From: Acidimicrobiia bacterium
GTDB taxonomy: Bacteria; Actinomycetota; Acidimicrobiia; Spongiisociales; ZC4RG35
Assembly (NCBI GenBank): GCA_028284765.1
Contig: JANQRA010000012.1
Span: 58,082 to 122,081 of the forward strand
Length of the DNA: 64,000 nt
Reading direction: 5' to 3'
The first letter of the stretch is position 1, and every line of letters starts with the position of its first letter. A program made the translations under genes and the position numbers. The notes under the pieces are model-generated. The model saw nothing but the letters and a program-made list of their open reading frames with translations. It had not been told where the DNA came from and searched no databases. Positions 51,207-60,371 of this stretch are shown in pieces.

Positions 51207-52409
51207 CTACATATGCGCGATGATTGCGTCGCCGAACTCTGAGGTCTTGACCTTGGTCGCACCATCCATCAGGCGCTCGAAGTCGTAGGTGACGGTCCTC
51301 GCCGAGATCGCCCCCTCGAGACCCTTGATGATCAAGTCTGCGGCCTCGTCCCATCCGAGATAGCGAAGCATCATCTCCCCGGACAAGATCACAGACCCGG
51401 GGTTCACCTTGTCCTGACCCGCGTACTTCGGAGCCGTGCCATGGGTCGCCTCGAAGATGGCAACGCCGGTGTCGTAGTTGATGTTGGCTCCTGGAGCGAT
51501 ACCGATACCGCCCACCTGGGCCGCGAGCGCATCAGACAGGTAGTCACCGTTGAGGTTGGTGGTCGCGATCACGTCGTAGTTCGCCGGCCGAGTCAGCACC
51601 TGCTGCAGCATGGCATCAGCGATGACGTCCTGGACGAGAATCTTGTCACCGGCATCCCCTCCACTGTCCTCCCAGGAGACTGCCTGATCCGAAAACTCGT
51701 CTCTCACCAGCTCGTAACCCCAGTCACGAAACGCTCCTTCGGTGAACTTCTGGATGTTGCCCTTGTGTACGAGCGTCACGCTCTCCCGACCGTTCTGAAT
51801 GGCGTATTCGATAGCCGCCCTGATGAGGCGCTTCGAGCCGGTGACCGAGACCGGCTTGATTCCCACACCTGAGTCGGAACGGATATCCCAGCCGTAGGAA
51901 TCCTTCAGGAACCGCAAGAGATCGGCAGTCTTTTCGTCGCCTTCTTGAAGCTCCATCCCGGCATAAACGTCTTCCGTGTTCTCGCGGAAAATCACCATGT
52001 CAACAGCACCCGGATCTTTCACCGGAGAGGGAACACCTTCGAACCATCTGACCGGCCGCACACAGGCGTAGAGGTCGAGGATCTGCCGCAAAGCGACGTT
52101 CAGTGACCTGATGCCGCCACCGACAGGAGTGGTGAGCGGCCCTTTGATGCCCACCAGATACTCGCTGAACGCATCGACTGTCTCGTCCGGAAGCCAGAAG
52201 CCGGTCTCATCAAACGCCTTCTGCCCTGCAAGGACTTCCTTCCATGCGATCGATCGATCACCCCCATATGCCTTCTCGACTGCGGCGTCGAACACGCGCA
52301 CGGCCGCTGCCCAGATATCGGGACCGATGCCGTCCCCTTCGATGAAAGGAATGATTGGGTCGGATGGGACAGCGAGGCCGTCCGGCCCCATCGCGAGTTT
52401 CGTTGCCAT
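51207..52409 (-). CDS. icd: isocitrate dehydrogenase (NADP type)
   Basis: 400 residues, homodimeric E. coli-type enzyme. Phosphorylatable/substrate Ser in [12 protein letters not shown]; Arg and Tyr in [13 protein letters not shown]; Lys in [10 protein letters not shown]; Asp in [11 protein letters not shown]. The segment [17 protein letters not shown] has the Lys-Tyr pair that marks NADP preference. AGGAG lies 9 bases before the ATG and TAGTGT lies about 36 bases upstream. Divergent from the DM13 gene. Confidence 0.96.
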   Translation of the reverse strand: MATKLAMGPDGLAVPSDPIIPFIEGDGIGPDIWAAAVRVFDAAVEKAYGGDRSIAWKEVLAGQKAFDETGFWLPDETVDAFSEYLVGIKGPLTTPVGGGIRSLNVALRQILDLYACVRPVRWFEGVPSPVKDPGAVDMVIFRENTEDVYAGMELQEGDEKTADLLRFLKDSYGWDIRSDSGVGIKPVSVTGSKRLIRAAIEYAIQNGRESVTLVHKGNIQKFTEGAFRDWGYELVRDEFSDQAVSWEDSGGDAGDKILVQDVIADAMLQQVLTRPANYDVIATTNLNGDYLSDALAAQVGGIGIAPGANINYDTGVAIFEATHGTAPKYAGQDKVNPGSVILSGEMMLRYLGWDEAADLIIKGLEGAISARTVTYDFERLMDGATKVKTSEFGDAIIAHM

Positions 52410-52491
52410 GGAAAGAAGCTCCTAGAGAGAGATCAGAAGCAGCTGACACTAGCCCCATGACCCTTTAGGTCACCTTTCGGGAACAGCAGCC

Positions 52492-52497
52492 AATATT
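52492..52497 (+). promoter_or_regulatory. -10 box of DM13 gene
   Basis: AATATT ends 6 bases before the ATG at 52504; no Shine-Dalgarno present. A small departure from the TANNNT pattern seen elsewhere. Confidence 0.45.
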
Positions 52498-52503
52498 GCA
52501 GTC

Positions 52504-53076
52504 ATGAACAGAAGACGACTCCTGATCATCGGTGGCCTGATCGCCGTGCCGGTGATCGCAATCGGAGTGTGGCTCACTGCCCCGCTCATCTTCGACAAAG
52601 AGGTTTCCGAGGACTTTCCGATGGCGGCCAATGCCGAGATCCCTGATGACATGACTATCGAAGAGGTCGAGGCCGAGATGGAAGATGCCGCCGACCAACC
52701 TGACACCGAAGCCAACGACGACATGATGGAGGGCGGACCCACAGCCCTCGCGATGGGCAACTTCGTTGATGCCGACGACTTCCACCAGGGCAGCGGCACA
52801 GCGACGATCTACGAACTGGAAGACGGCTCCCACGTCCTTCGCCTCGAGGACTTTGAAGTGACCAACGGGCCTGACCTACATGTCCTTCTGGTGCCCGAGT
52901 CCAACCCGGAGTCAGGCGATGACATCGAGGGCTACATCGACCTCGGTTCTCTGAAGGGCAACATCGGCAATCAGAACTATGAGATCCCTGCCGACGTGGA
53001 TGTCAGCCAGTTCGGAAGCGTGATGATCTACTGCAAGCCGTTCCACGTCATCTTCAGCACCGCAAGCCTGGGATAG
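52504..53076 (+). CDS. membrane-anchored DM13 domain protein
   Basis: 190 residues. One N-terminal membrane helix (LLIIGGLIAVPVIAIGVWLTAPL), an acidic, Met-rich linker (EEVEAEMEDAADQ...NDDMMEGG), then a full DM13 domain: GNFVDADDFHQGSGTATIY, HVLRLEDFEVTNGPDLHVLLVP, YIDLGSLKGNIGNQNYEIPADVD, and the Cys in MIYCKPFHVIFSTA. DM13 is proposed to be a redox or cytochrome-related extracytoplasmic domain. Partner unknown. Confidence 0.88.
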   Translation: MNRRRLLIIGGLIAVPVIAIGVWLTAPLIFDKEVSEDFPMAANAEIPDDMTIEEVEAEMEDAADQPDTEANDDMMEGGPTALAMGNFVDADDFHQGSGTATIYELEDGSHVLRLEDFEVTNGPDLHVLLVPESNPESGDDIEGYIDLGSLKGNIGNQNYEIPADVDVSQFGSVMIYCKPFHVIFSTASLG

Positions 53077-53088
53077 CCCACCTTCTGG

Positions 53089-53934
53089 TCAGGAACGGCG
53101 GGTCTGCGCGGCTCGCAGGGTGTTGGAGAGCAACATTGCCCTTGTCATTGGTCCCACTCCGCCTGGCACCGGGGTGAGGGCTCCTGCGACCTCGGCGACG
53201 GCATCGAACTGGACGTCTCCGGCCAATCCTCCATCGGTCCGGTTTACGCCTACATCGATCACCGTTGCTCCCGGCTTGACGTGATCGGGACCGATTAGCC
53301 CCGGCACCCCAACTGCGGCGACCAGGATGTCGGCCTCCCTCGTTACAGAGGCGAGGTCTCGAGTTCTCGAATGGGCGACGGAAACTGTGGCATCGGCCCC
53401 ACGCTCGGAAAGGATCATCGCCAACGGGCGGCCTACCAGGAAAGATCGGCCTACCACCACTGCCTGCTCGCCGGACGTGCCGATCCCGTAGAAGTCCAGC
53501 ATCCGCATGATCCCGCTCGGGGTACACGGCCTGAGACCGGAATGGCCCAGCATCAAACGGCCGAGGTTGAACGGATGAAGACCGTCGACATCTTTGGCGG
53601 GATCGATTCTCTGCACCGCCGCTTCGCCTTCCAACGCCTCGGGCAGGGGAAGCTGGACGAGAATTCCATCCACCTCGTCATCGGCATTCAACTCATCGAC
53701 GAGTGAGAGAACCTCTTCCTGGCTGACGGACGCAGGCAGTTCGTGATGGATCGACCTGATCCCGACCTCACCGGCGTCGCGCCTCTTTCCTCTCACGTAG
53801 CTGTGCGATGCCGGGTCATCGCCCACGAGGACGGTGGCCAAACCGGGTTGATACTGCAGGCTTGCGACCGCTGCCCTGACCTCGTCCTTCACGGATTGGG
53901 CAACGACTTTGCCGTCGAGGATTCGCGCAGCCAT
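53089..53934 (-). CDS. folD: methylene-THF dehydrogenase/cyclohydrolase
   Basis: 281 residues, bifunctional FolD that interconverts methylene- and formyl-tetrahydrofolate, supplying the formyl group used by PurN and PurH. Motifs: [15 protein letters not shown] (Tyr and Lys of the active site), [13 protein letters not shown], the NADP loop [13 protein letters not shown], and the closing [13 protein letters not shown]. Start overlaps the purH stop by one base. Confidence 0.97.
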   Translation of the reverse strand: MAARILDGKVVAQSVKDEVRAAVASLQYQPGLATVLVGDDPASHSYVRGKRRDAGEVGIRSIHHELPASVSQEEVLSLVDELNADDEVDGILVQLPLPEALEGEAAVQRIDPAKDVDGLHPFNLGRLMLGHSGLRPCTPSGIMRMLDFYGIGTSGEQAVVVGRSFLVGRPLAMILSERGADATVSVAHSRTRDLASVTREADILVAAVGVPGLIGPDHVKPGATVIDVGVNRTDGGLAGDVQFDAVAEVAGALTPVPGGVGPMTRAMLLSNTLRAAQTRRS

Positions 53935-55409
53935 CAGTGCCGGAAGTGCCTCATACCGGTGAGCACCAGGGCGATTCCGTGCTCGTCCGCAGCTTCGATC
54001 AGTTCCCGGTCGTTACGTGAGCCTCCTGGCTGGACGATGGCGGTGACTCCCGCCTCCGCCAGGACGTCGAGCCCGTCCCGGAACGGAAAGAAGGCGTCGC
54101 TGGCGGCAACCCCTCCCCTGGCCCTATCTCCCGCCTTCAGAACGGCACGCTCCCCGGCACCGACTCTCGACTGGTCTCCAACCCCGACACCGACCGCTTG
54201 CTTGCCACTGGCTATGACAATGGCGTTGGACTTCGAATGTGCCGCTACCGCCCAGGCAAAGCGCAAGCTCTCCATCTCCTCGTCCGAAGGTGGCCGCTGT
54301 GAGGCCACCTGCCAGCCCTCCATGCTCAGTCGATCTTGGGTCTGCTGGAGGAATCCTCCATCGAGTCCTCGGTAGTCAATCCCGGTTCCAGGTGGCTCCG
54401 CGGTCAACACCCGTAGGTTCTTTTTGGATCCCAGGACGGTCAGAGCCTCGTCGCTGCCGCTCCGTGCGATGACGACTTCCACAAACTTGCCGGCGATGCT
54501 CTCGGCGACTTGAACATCGAGGTCGCCGTTGATGCCGATCACACTTCCGAACGCGGCAAGAGAGTCACCGTCCCAAGCAGCTTCGAAGGTTGCGAGCGGG
54601 TCCGCTCCGACAGCCGCTCCGGAGGCATTGGTGTGTTTGATCACCGCAACTGCCCCGGGTCCAAGATCGTTTGCGAGACGCCAGGCAGCCTCGCCGTCAA
54701 CGTAGTTGTTGAACGACATCTCCTTGCCTTGGTGCTGAGTGGCGCTCAACCACCACGACCCATGACCGTCGAGAGCGAATAGAGCTGCTTCCTGATGCGG
54801 GTTTTCGCCGTAGCGGAGCTCACCAACGCGTCTCAGCGGCAACACCTGGTCGTCCCCGAACCAGCCGACAATCGCAGCGTCATAGACCGCGGTGTGGAAG
54901 AACGCTTCCGCGGCGAGTTGTCGCCGCAGGTCGTGGTCGATCTGATTCGCCTCGGCCGCTGACGCCACCTCGTCGTATTGAGAGGGCGACGTCACAGCCG
55001 CTACGTATCGATGATTCTTCGCGGCGGCCCGGACCATGGCCGGTCCTCCAATGTCGATCTTCTCGATCACCTCGTCCTCAGAGGCACCGGAGGCCACTGT
55101 CTCGCGAAACGGGTAGAGATTGCAGACAACCATGTCGAAACGAGTGATGTCGTTGGCATCGAGCTCTGCTTGATCCTCCGATCCCCGAGCCAGGATGCCT
55201 CCGTGAATCTTCGGATGAAGGGTCTTCACCCGGCCGCCGAGGATCTCTGGAGAGTCCGTGACTTCGGAAACACGCACCACCGCGACGCCTGCTTCCTCCA
55301 AAGCAGTGGCGGTCCCTCCTGACGAAACCACTTCATACCCACAATCGACGAGGCGCTGCACAAACGGAATCAAGCCGGACTTGTCATAGACACTGACCAA
55401 GGCCCTCAC
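53934..55409 (-). CDS. purH: AICAR formyltransferase/IMP cyclohydrolase
   Basis: 491 residues, last two steps of IMP synthesis. N-terminal cyclohydrolase domain: [42 protein letters not shown]-terminal formyltransferase domain: [58 protein letters not shown]-type overlap couples it to purN. Slightly shorter than the usual 520-530. Confidence 0.97.
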   Translation of the reverse strand: MRALVSVYDKSGLIPFVQRLVDCGYEVVSSGGTATALEEAGVAVVRVSEVTDSPEILGGRVKTLHPKIHGGILARGSEDQAELDANDITRFDMVVCNLYPFRETVASGASEDEVIEKIDIGGPAMVRAAAKNHRYVAAVTSPSQYDEVASAAEANQIDHDLRRQLAAEAFFHTAVYDAAIVGWFGDDQVLPLRRVGELRYGENPHQEAALFALDGHGSWWLSATQHQGKEMSFNNYVDGEAAWRLANDLGPGAVAVIKHTNASGAAVGADPLATFEAAWDGDSLAAFGSVIGINGDLDVQVAESIAGKFVEVVIARSGSDEALTVLGSKKNLRVLTAEPPGTGIDYRGLDGGFLQQTQDRLSMEGWQVASQRPPSDEEMESLRFAWAVAAHSKSNAIVIASGKQAVGVGVGDQSRVGAGERAVLKAGDRARGGVAASDAFFPFRDGLDVLAEAGVTAIVQPGGSRNDRELIEAADEHGIALVLTGMRHFRH

Positions 55410-55972
55410 AATTGGAGCCTCTCCTCGACGAACGCCGCCACCACTTCTGGATAGAGCTCATGCTCGACAACCCGGATTCGCTGATGAAGAGAATCCGGCG
55501 TGTCGTCGGGCAGGACGTCCACCGGCCTTTGTGCGACTATCGGCCCATGGTCTACCAACTCGTCGACGAGATGAACCGTTACCCCGGTCACTTTCACGCC
55601 GTGTTGCAGAGCCAGCTCTACGGGGTTGGCGCCCGGGAATGACGGAAGCAACGAAGGGTGGACATTGAGGATCCGATCCGGAAACCGGTCGACGAAACTC
55701 GGAGACAAGATCCTCATGAATCCCGCAAGGACCACTCCCTTTGCGCCACTGCTCTCGACGACGTCAGCCAGCGCTGCAGAGAAGTCGGAACGTGACTTGT
55801 ACTCATCCCACAGAACGGTGGCCTGCCCGATCCCAGCGTCTTCAGCACGGGCAAGGGCTCTGCTGCCGGGACGGTCGGAAGCCACCAGAACGATGTGCGG
55901 GCGCACCCCGGGATGGTCGATCAACGCCTGGAGGTTGGTCCCCGAACCGGATGCGAGTACTGCGATGTCTAT
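55406..55972 (-). CDS. purN: phosphoribosylglycinamide formyltransferase (probable ATA start)
   Basis: 188 residues if begun at ATA 55972. Transfers a formyl group to GAR in purine synthesis. Active-site motifs NVHPSLLPSFPG (Asn, His) and VTGVTVHLVDELVDHGP (Asp) are present. GGAGG lies 6 bases before the ATA, and reading from it gives MDIAVLASGSGTN, the usual family N-terminus. The in-frame ATG at 56017 adds 15 residues of no similarity and has no Shine-Dalgarno or -10 box nearby; a TACACT box lies between the two. The gene is firm, the start codon is tentative. Confidence 0.93.
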   Translation of the reverse strand: MDIAVLASGSGTNLQALIDHPGVRPHIVLVASDRPGSRALARAEDAGIGQATVLWDEYKSRSDFSAALADVVESSGAKGVVLAGFMRILSPSFVDRFPDRILNVHPSLLPSFPGANPVELALQHGVKVTGVTVHLVDELVDHGPIVAQRPVDVLPDDTPDSLHQRIRVVEHELYPEVVAAFVEERLQL

Positions 55973-56007
55973 AGGAGTCCTCCGGAAGGCGACGCGGCGG
56001 GAGTGTA
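55973..56007 (-). promoter_or_regulatory. purN -10 box and Shine-Dalgarno
   Basis: TACACT (56002-56007, minus strand) lies downstream of the in-frame ATG at 56017. GGAGG (55979-55983) then precedes ATA by 6 bases. If this box is the true -10, the mRNA lacks the ATG altogether. Confidence 0.5.
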
Positions 56008-56058
56008 GGCCATCCATACAGGTCGTGATTCACGGTCCAATTGCCTACGATTCAGGTA

Positions 56059-56358
56059 ATGACGCAGTTTCATTCGGTCGACGCCGACTCCTGGGAATCC
56101 TGGGTAGCCGAAAACAACGCGATCGTGCTTGATGTTCGCGAACCAAAGGAGTGGGCGTTGGGCACCATCCCCGATTCGGTGACCATCTCGCACAGTGACA
56201 TCGTTGCCAGGATGGACGACCTCGAAAAGGGCACACCGATCCTATGTGTGTGCAAAACAGGCGGCAGAAGCAGCAATGTGGCCAGATTCCTGGCGTTCAA
56301 CGGATACGAAGTCGCCAATCTCGAAGGCGGCGTCAAAGGATTGGGGATGCCCAGTTGA
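56059..56358 (+). CDS. single-domain rhodanese-like protein
   Basis: 99 residues, one rhodanese domain with active-site Cys in CKTGGRSSNVA near residue 71 and AIVLDVREPKEW at the first strand. Such proteins carry persulfide sulfur. Start at ATG 56059, with TACGAT (56046-56051) 7 bases upstream; an in-frame TTG at 56041 overlaps that box. Four-base TTGA overlap with the MBL-rhodanese gene. Confidence 0.9.
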   Translation: MTQFHSVDADSWESWVAENNAIVLDVREPKEWALGTIPDSVTISHSDIVARMDDLEKGTPILCVCKTGGRSSNVARFLAFNGYEVANLEGGVKGLGMPS

Positions 56359-57668
56359 GCTACTTCGTCGAAACCGTCCGCACGGAGGGTCTCGGCGACT
56401 CGACTCACGTGTTGGTCCATGACGGCCTGGCCCTCATCGTCGACCCCCAACGCGACTACGACCGATTCGAGCGTGTCCTCGATCAACACTCGGCCGAACT
56501 CCGATTCGTCCTCGAAACGCACGTCCACAACGACTACGTGTCGGGTGGGAGCGATCTAGCCAAGAAACACGGCGCCGAAGTTGTGATGCCCGCCGGTGCA
56601 GCTCCCACCTTCAGACACACTCCCGCCTTCCATCGAGAAGACCTACAGATGGGAGAGCTTGTCGTCCGACCTCTTCACACGCCGGGCCACACACCGGAGC
56701 ACGTCTCATACGTCATCGTGTCCGAAGGCGTCGAGGTGGCGGTGTTCTCGGGGGGTTCACTCCTCGTCGCTTCAGCGGGTCGCTCCGACCTGTTGGGGAT
56801 GGACCGGGCCGACTCGCTGGCACGCCTCCAGTACCGGTCAGTGAACCGACTCGCAGAACTACCGGACAATGCCCATCTCTACCCGACTCATGGGGCGGGA
56901 AGCTTTTGCACGACCACTGGCGCCACCAACGTCACGTCGACGATTGGCGAGGAGAAGGCGACAAGCCCGATCCTGGCTTATGAAGACGAAGACGCGTTTG
57001 TCGCCGGCCAACTGGGCAGCCTCGTCCCCTACCCCAGCTACTACCCAAACATGGCTCCCATCAACCTTGTAGGGCCTCCCACTCCTACCTTCGAAGTACC
57101 GCACATCACATCGGTGCCCGACGGTGTGACCGTCGTTGATGCGCGCCCCAAGGAGGACTATGCCGCCGGCCATATCCGGGGTTCGATGGGTGTTCCGCTA
57201 CGCGACAGCTTCGGGACCTGGGTCGGCTGGGTCACCGAGTTCAACACCCCGCTGGTCCTGGTGCTGAACGACGATCAGGACGCAGACGATGCCGTGCGGC
57301 AACTCGTCCGTATCGGATACGAAGACATCCGAGGGATCATCACAGAGCTGCCCGAAGACTTGGTCTCCTACCCGCATGTCGACTTGGAGACCTACAAGGA
57401 TGCGGTGCAACGTGGCGAGCAGATTCTCGATGTGCGTGCGCCAGACGAGTGGCAGTCGGGCCATATCGACGGTTCGTCTCATCGCTACGTTCCCGACTTG
57501 GCGGATGCTGCTCTCGACCTTGACCCGTCTCGCCCCGTCTGGGTTGCTTGCGGTACAGGCCTCCGCGCCACCACCGCTGCATCTCTCCTGCTCAACCAGG
57601 GGTTCCAGCCCAAGGTCCTGGCCGGAGCCGGAGTATCCGATGTTCTCGCCCACGCCGAGGTGACATGA
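56355..57668 (+). CDS. MBL-fold/double rhodanese fusion (persulfide dioxygenase-like)
   Basis: 437 residues from the TTG overlapping the preceding stop. Residues 1-235 form an ETHE1-like metallo-beta-lactamase domain: ETHVHNDYVSGG (His56, His58, Asp60), HTPGHTPEH (His112), but the third iron ligand, Asp in the TGDTL motif of ETHE1, is Gly here (FSGGSLL, residues 131-137). Two rhodanese domains follow: residues 240-335 without active Cys, and 340-437 with Cys399 in WVACGTGLRA. The ETHE1 class oxidises glutathione or similar persulfide to sulfite. Possibly uses a different metal site or lacks that activity. Confidence 0.87.
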   Translation: MSYFVETVRTEGLGDSTHVLVHDGLALIVDPQRDYDRFERVLDQHSAELRFVLETHVHNDYVSGGSDLAKKHGAEVVMPAGAAPTFRHTPAFHREDLQMGELVVRPLHTPGHTPEHVSYVIVSEGVEVAVFSGGSLLVASAGRSDLLGMDRADSLARLQYRSVNRLAELPDNAHLYPTHGAGSFCTTTGATNVTSTIGEEKATSPILAYEDEDAFVAGQLGSLVPYPSYYPNMAPINLVGPPTPTFEVPHITSVPDGVTVVDARPKEDYAAGHIRGSMGVPLRDSFGTWVGWVTEFNTPLVLVLNDDQDADDAVRQLVRIGYEDIRGIITELPEDLVSYPHVDLETYKDAVQRGEQILDVRAPDEWQSGHIDGSSHRYVPDLADAALDLDPSRPVWVACGTGLRATTAASLLLNQGFQPKVLAGAGVSDVLAHAEVT

Positions 57669-58174
57669 GCGAACAGCAGACTCGAGCTAACGCATGGCTA
57701 CTTCCAGTAGTTCTCGGAGTAGTGGTCGTCGGACTTGTCGCGATTGCCCTGACACGAGGCCCAGTCGAGCTCGATCCTGACACCGCACAAGGAACTGTCC
57801 AGGAGTACCTGGTTGCCATGAACGATGCCGACTACGAACGGGCACTCGAACTCCTCCATCCGCAGTGGGCCGACGGTTGCGAGCCAGATGATCTCCGCAA
57901 TGTCGGTCGGCGCGATTTCACAGCACGTCTTGGTCACATGTCGTCTTCCGGCATTCGCGAGGAGTTCGGAGTCGTTGGGGAGGAGTTCCCCACCGGGGAG
58001 GACCTTCCCGGAGCGACCGAGTTCGTGGAAGTGACTATCACCCAAGGCGACGCCGGTTTCGGGGGCGGATGGGATGAGTACGTCGTATTTGAGTTGGTGG
58101 AGGACGACGGCTTCTACTGGCTGGTAGGCGACCCATGGCCTTACTTCACCTGGAATTGTCGAAACGGATTCTGA
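57665..58174 (+). CDS. single-pass membrane protein with NTF2-like outer domain
   Basis: 169 residues. One N-terminal helix (WLLPVVLGVVVVGLVAIALT), then an outside domain starting TAQGTVQEYLVAMNDADYERALELLHPQWADGC, a helical pattern common to NTF2-like or DUF4878-type proteins, ending FELVEDDGFYWLVGDPWPYFTWNC. Two Cys may form a disulfide. ATGA overlap with the MBL-rhodanese gene. No function assigned. Confidence 0.7.
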   Translation: MSEQQTRANAWLLPVVLGVVVVGLVAIALTRGPVELDPDTAQGTVQEYLVAMNDADYERALELLHPQWADGCEPDDLRNVGRRDFTARLGHMSSSGIREEFGVVGEEFPTGEDLPGATEFVEVTITQGDAGFGGGWDEYVVFELVEDDGFYWLVGDPWPYFTWNCRNGF

Positions 58175-58178
58175 GCCG

Positions 58179-59780
58179 ATGAGTGCGTTGCTCGGGCTCC
58201 TTCTCCTCCTCGGGATTGTCATCGCAATCGTCGCCCTTGTCAGACGTCTGATCTCGAACCAAGCGGACGAAGCGTCAGACGGCCACGACATCGTGGCGTA
58301 CCTGGTGCTGGCCCTGGCGATGGGGGTCGCCGGATTCGCCATGGCCCGGTTGGCTACGTCGGCCTTTCCCTCCGACGCACTCGTCATCGACCCGTCCCGC
58401 GACTTGGCGGCGTCACTACCAGCCTTGATAGTGGCGAGTCCATTCGTCGTATATTTCTGGCGTCGGCAAGCCGAGCGACGAATCGCCTATCCGAATTCGA
58501 TCGGCTGGGGTGTCTACCTGACGATCATCCTCCTCCTGTTTGGGATCGCCTTCGCGGTGACGGCGGTGATGTTCATCAACGGTCTTCTCGGAGACGACAC
58601 AGCGAACTGGGCACAGGCTGTCGTATTCGGAATCATCGTCGGACTCCACGAGGCCGCTGCTCGTCGATCACCTCCCGCAGGAGACGCTGGAGAGATCTAT
58701 CGCGTGGTCGGTTCGGCAATCGGGCTCTTCACGCTCGGCATAGGCCTGATCGGGCTCTTCGGCGGTGGTGTTTTCAGCTCCATCTTGGACGGCATCTGGA
58801 ATGACTTCTCGGGCAATGTCGAATGGCTGCCCTGGACTGCCATGGTCATTGTTGGAGCACCGATCTGGATGTACTACTGGTTCAGGCCTTGGGCGGACAA
58901 CCCTGGCCTGCCACGCAACGCCTGGCTGGTCGCAGTGACGTCGGGGACTATGGCCATGACCTTGGTGGGAGCTGTGGGAACCATTGCCACGGTCATCGAC
59001 GCGACCGCCGGGAACAATCGCTCCAGTGCGGATGCCACCCCCTTCTTCATGGCTGCAGGCCTCGTCGGCCTTGCCACCTGGGTCATACATCGTCGTTCCA
59101 TGGGTACAGCTCGCAGCGATTCAATCCGGTTCTACGAATACGTCGTCGCCGCCGGGTCGCTGGTCTCCCTGGTCGCATCGGCTGTCACCCTCACTCAACT
59201 TGCCTTCGGCGACCGCACGATTGTGGGGGGCGATGCTTCAGATGTGATGATCGCCGCGGTGTGGCTGATCAGCTCGGTGGCCGCATGGCTTTGGTTCCAT
59301 ACCCGGTGGACCACGGGTGTCAGGGAGGAGGAGACCGCATCTTGGCCGCGTCGGCTCTATCTGCTCGGCGTTGGTGCCGCCTTCGGGATTGCCGCTGCAA
59401 TCGCCTTGATAGCCGTTCTCGTGGTTATCACCCGACGCACCCTCGACGGTCAGGAAGGCGGGTCGCTTCTGATCCCCAGCTCAATCTTCGTCTTCAGCGG
59501 ATTGGCGGCTTGGTACCTACTCACGCTCTATTTCCAGAGTCGCGAACTCGTGGAGTCGGAAGAGGTGATCGCACCGTTCGATGTCACGATCATCTGTGGA
59601 CACCCCGGTCCGGTGAGTGCAATGCTGCCTCCGCAGGCCAGGGTCAGGGTCATCCACCGAAACGACGGCCACGGCATCATTAGCGAGGAGACCGCTGCGG
59701 AGATTGTGGAAATGGTGGGCCATCGGTCCAGCCACGTCTGGGTAGACGACGAAGGTGTCCGCATTGCGCCGATTGGCTAG
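58179..59780 (+). CDS. polytopic membrane protein with soluble C-terminal domain (DUF5671-like)
   Basis: 533 residues, about 12 membrane helices arranged as repeated units of the DUF5671 type (SIGWGVYLTIILLLFGIAFAVTAVMFIN, IGLFTLGIGLIGLFGG, RRLYLLGVGAAFGIAAAIALIAVLV). The last 80 residues are soluble (FDVTIICGHPGPVSAMLPPQARVRVIHRNDGHGIIS...). The C-terminal part looks like a small sensor or nucleotide-type fold but is not recognised. Co-directional with the rhodanese group, 4 bases after the previous gene. Confidence 0.7.
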   Translation: MSALLGLLLLLGIVIAIVALVRRLISNQADEASDGHDIVAYLVLALAMGVAGFAMARLATSAFPSDALVIDPSRDLAASLPALIVASPFVVYFWRRQAERRIAYPNSIGWGVYLTIILLLFGIAFAVTAVMFINGLLGDDTANWAQAVVFGIIVGLHEAAARRSPPAGDAGEIYRVVGSAIGLFTLGIGLIGLFGGGVFSSILDGIWNDFSGNVEWLPWTAMVIVGAPIWMYYWFRPWADNPGLPRNAWLVAVTSGTMAMTLVGAVGTIATVIDATAGNNRSSADATPFFMAAGLVGLATWVIHRRSMGTARSDSIRFYEYVVAAGSLVSLVASAVTLTQLAFGDRTIVGGDASDVMIAAVWLISSVAAWLWFHTRWTTGVREEETASWPRRLYLLGVGAAFGIAAAIALIAVLVVITRRTLDGQEGGSLLIPSSIFVFSGLAAWYLLTLYFQSRELVESEEVIAPFDVTIICGHPGPVSAMLPPQARVRVIHRNDGHGIISEETAAEIVEMVGHRSSHVWVDDEGVRIAPIG

Positions 59781-59810
59781 CGAACGCAATCCGACCATGC
59801 TGACCGGCTC

Positions 59811-60371
59811 ATGAGATGGCTCTCCTATTGGTATCTGAAGATCAGGGGTTGGCGATTCGTGGGGGAGGTCCCCACCCTGCCCAAGATGATCATCATCGGG
59901 GCGCCTCACACGAGTAACTGGGACTTCGTGCTCTTTCTGGGTGCTTTGCACCACTTCGATCTACACGTCAGCTACCTGGGCAAGAGCGAGCTCTTTCGTC
60001 CTCCGTTCGGATGGATATTCCGGAAGCTCGGCGGGATCCCAGTCGATCGCACCAAACCCGGAGGGGTTGTCGAGCAGGCAAGGGCCGCATTCGAGGCAGT
60101 CGCCGAGAGGGTCCTGGTCATCGCCCCCGAGGGCACCAGATCGGCCGCGAGGGAGTGGAAGACCGGGTTCATGAAGATTGCCGAAGCAGCCAAGATCCCG
60201 GTTGTCCTCGCCGCCGTGGATGGGGTCGACAAGACAGTGACCATCGGACCGGCCCTCTCCGTCGAGGACGGCTTCATGGACCGGGTACGGGAGTTCTACG
60301 CCACGCAACGTGGCTATCGACCTGACAAGAAAACGCCGGTGCGTCTGAGAGGCGAAACGCCACCTTCATGA
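59811..60371 (+). CDS. PlsC-like acyltransferase
   Basis: 186 residues of the lysophosphatidic acid acyltransferase family. Motif I is HTSNWD (H-x4-D), motif III PEGTRSAAREWKTGF, motif IV KIPVVLAAVDG. Short form without N-terminal membrane helices, similar to enzymes of ornithine-lipid or small-acceptor type. Acceptor unknown. The 3' end overlaps dinB by 6 bases. Confidence 0.85.
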   Translation: MRWLSYWYLKIRGWRFVGEVPTLPKMIIIGAPHTSNWDFVLFLGALHHFDLHVSYLGKSELFRPPFGWIFRKLGGIPVDRTKPGGVVEQARAAFEAVAERVLVIAPEGTRSAAREWKTGFMKIAEAAKIPVVLAAVDGVDKTVTIGPALSVEDGFMDRVREFYATQRGYRPDKKTPVRLRGETPPS

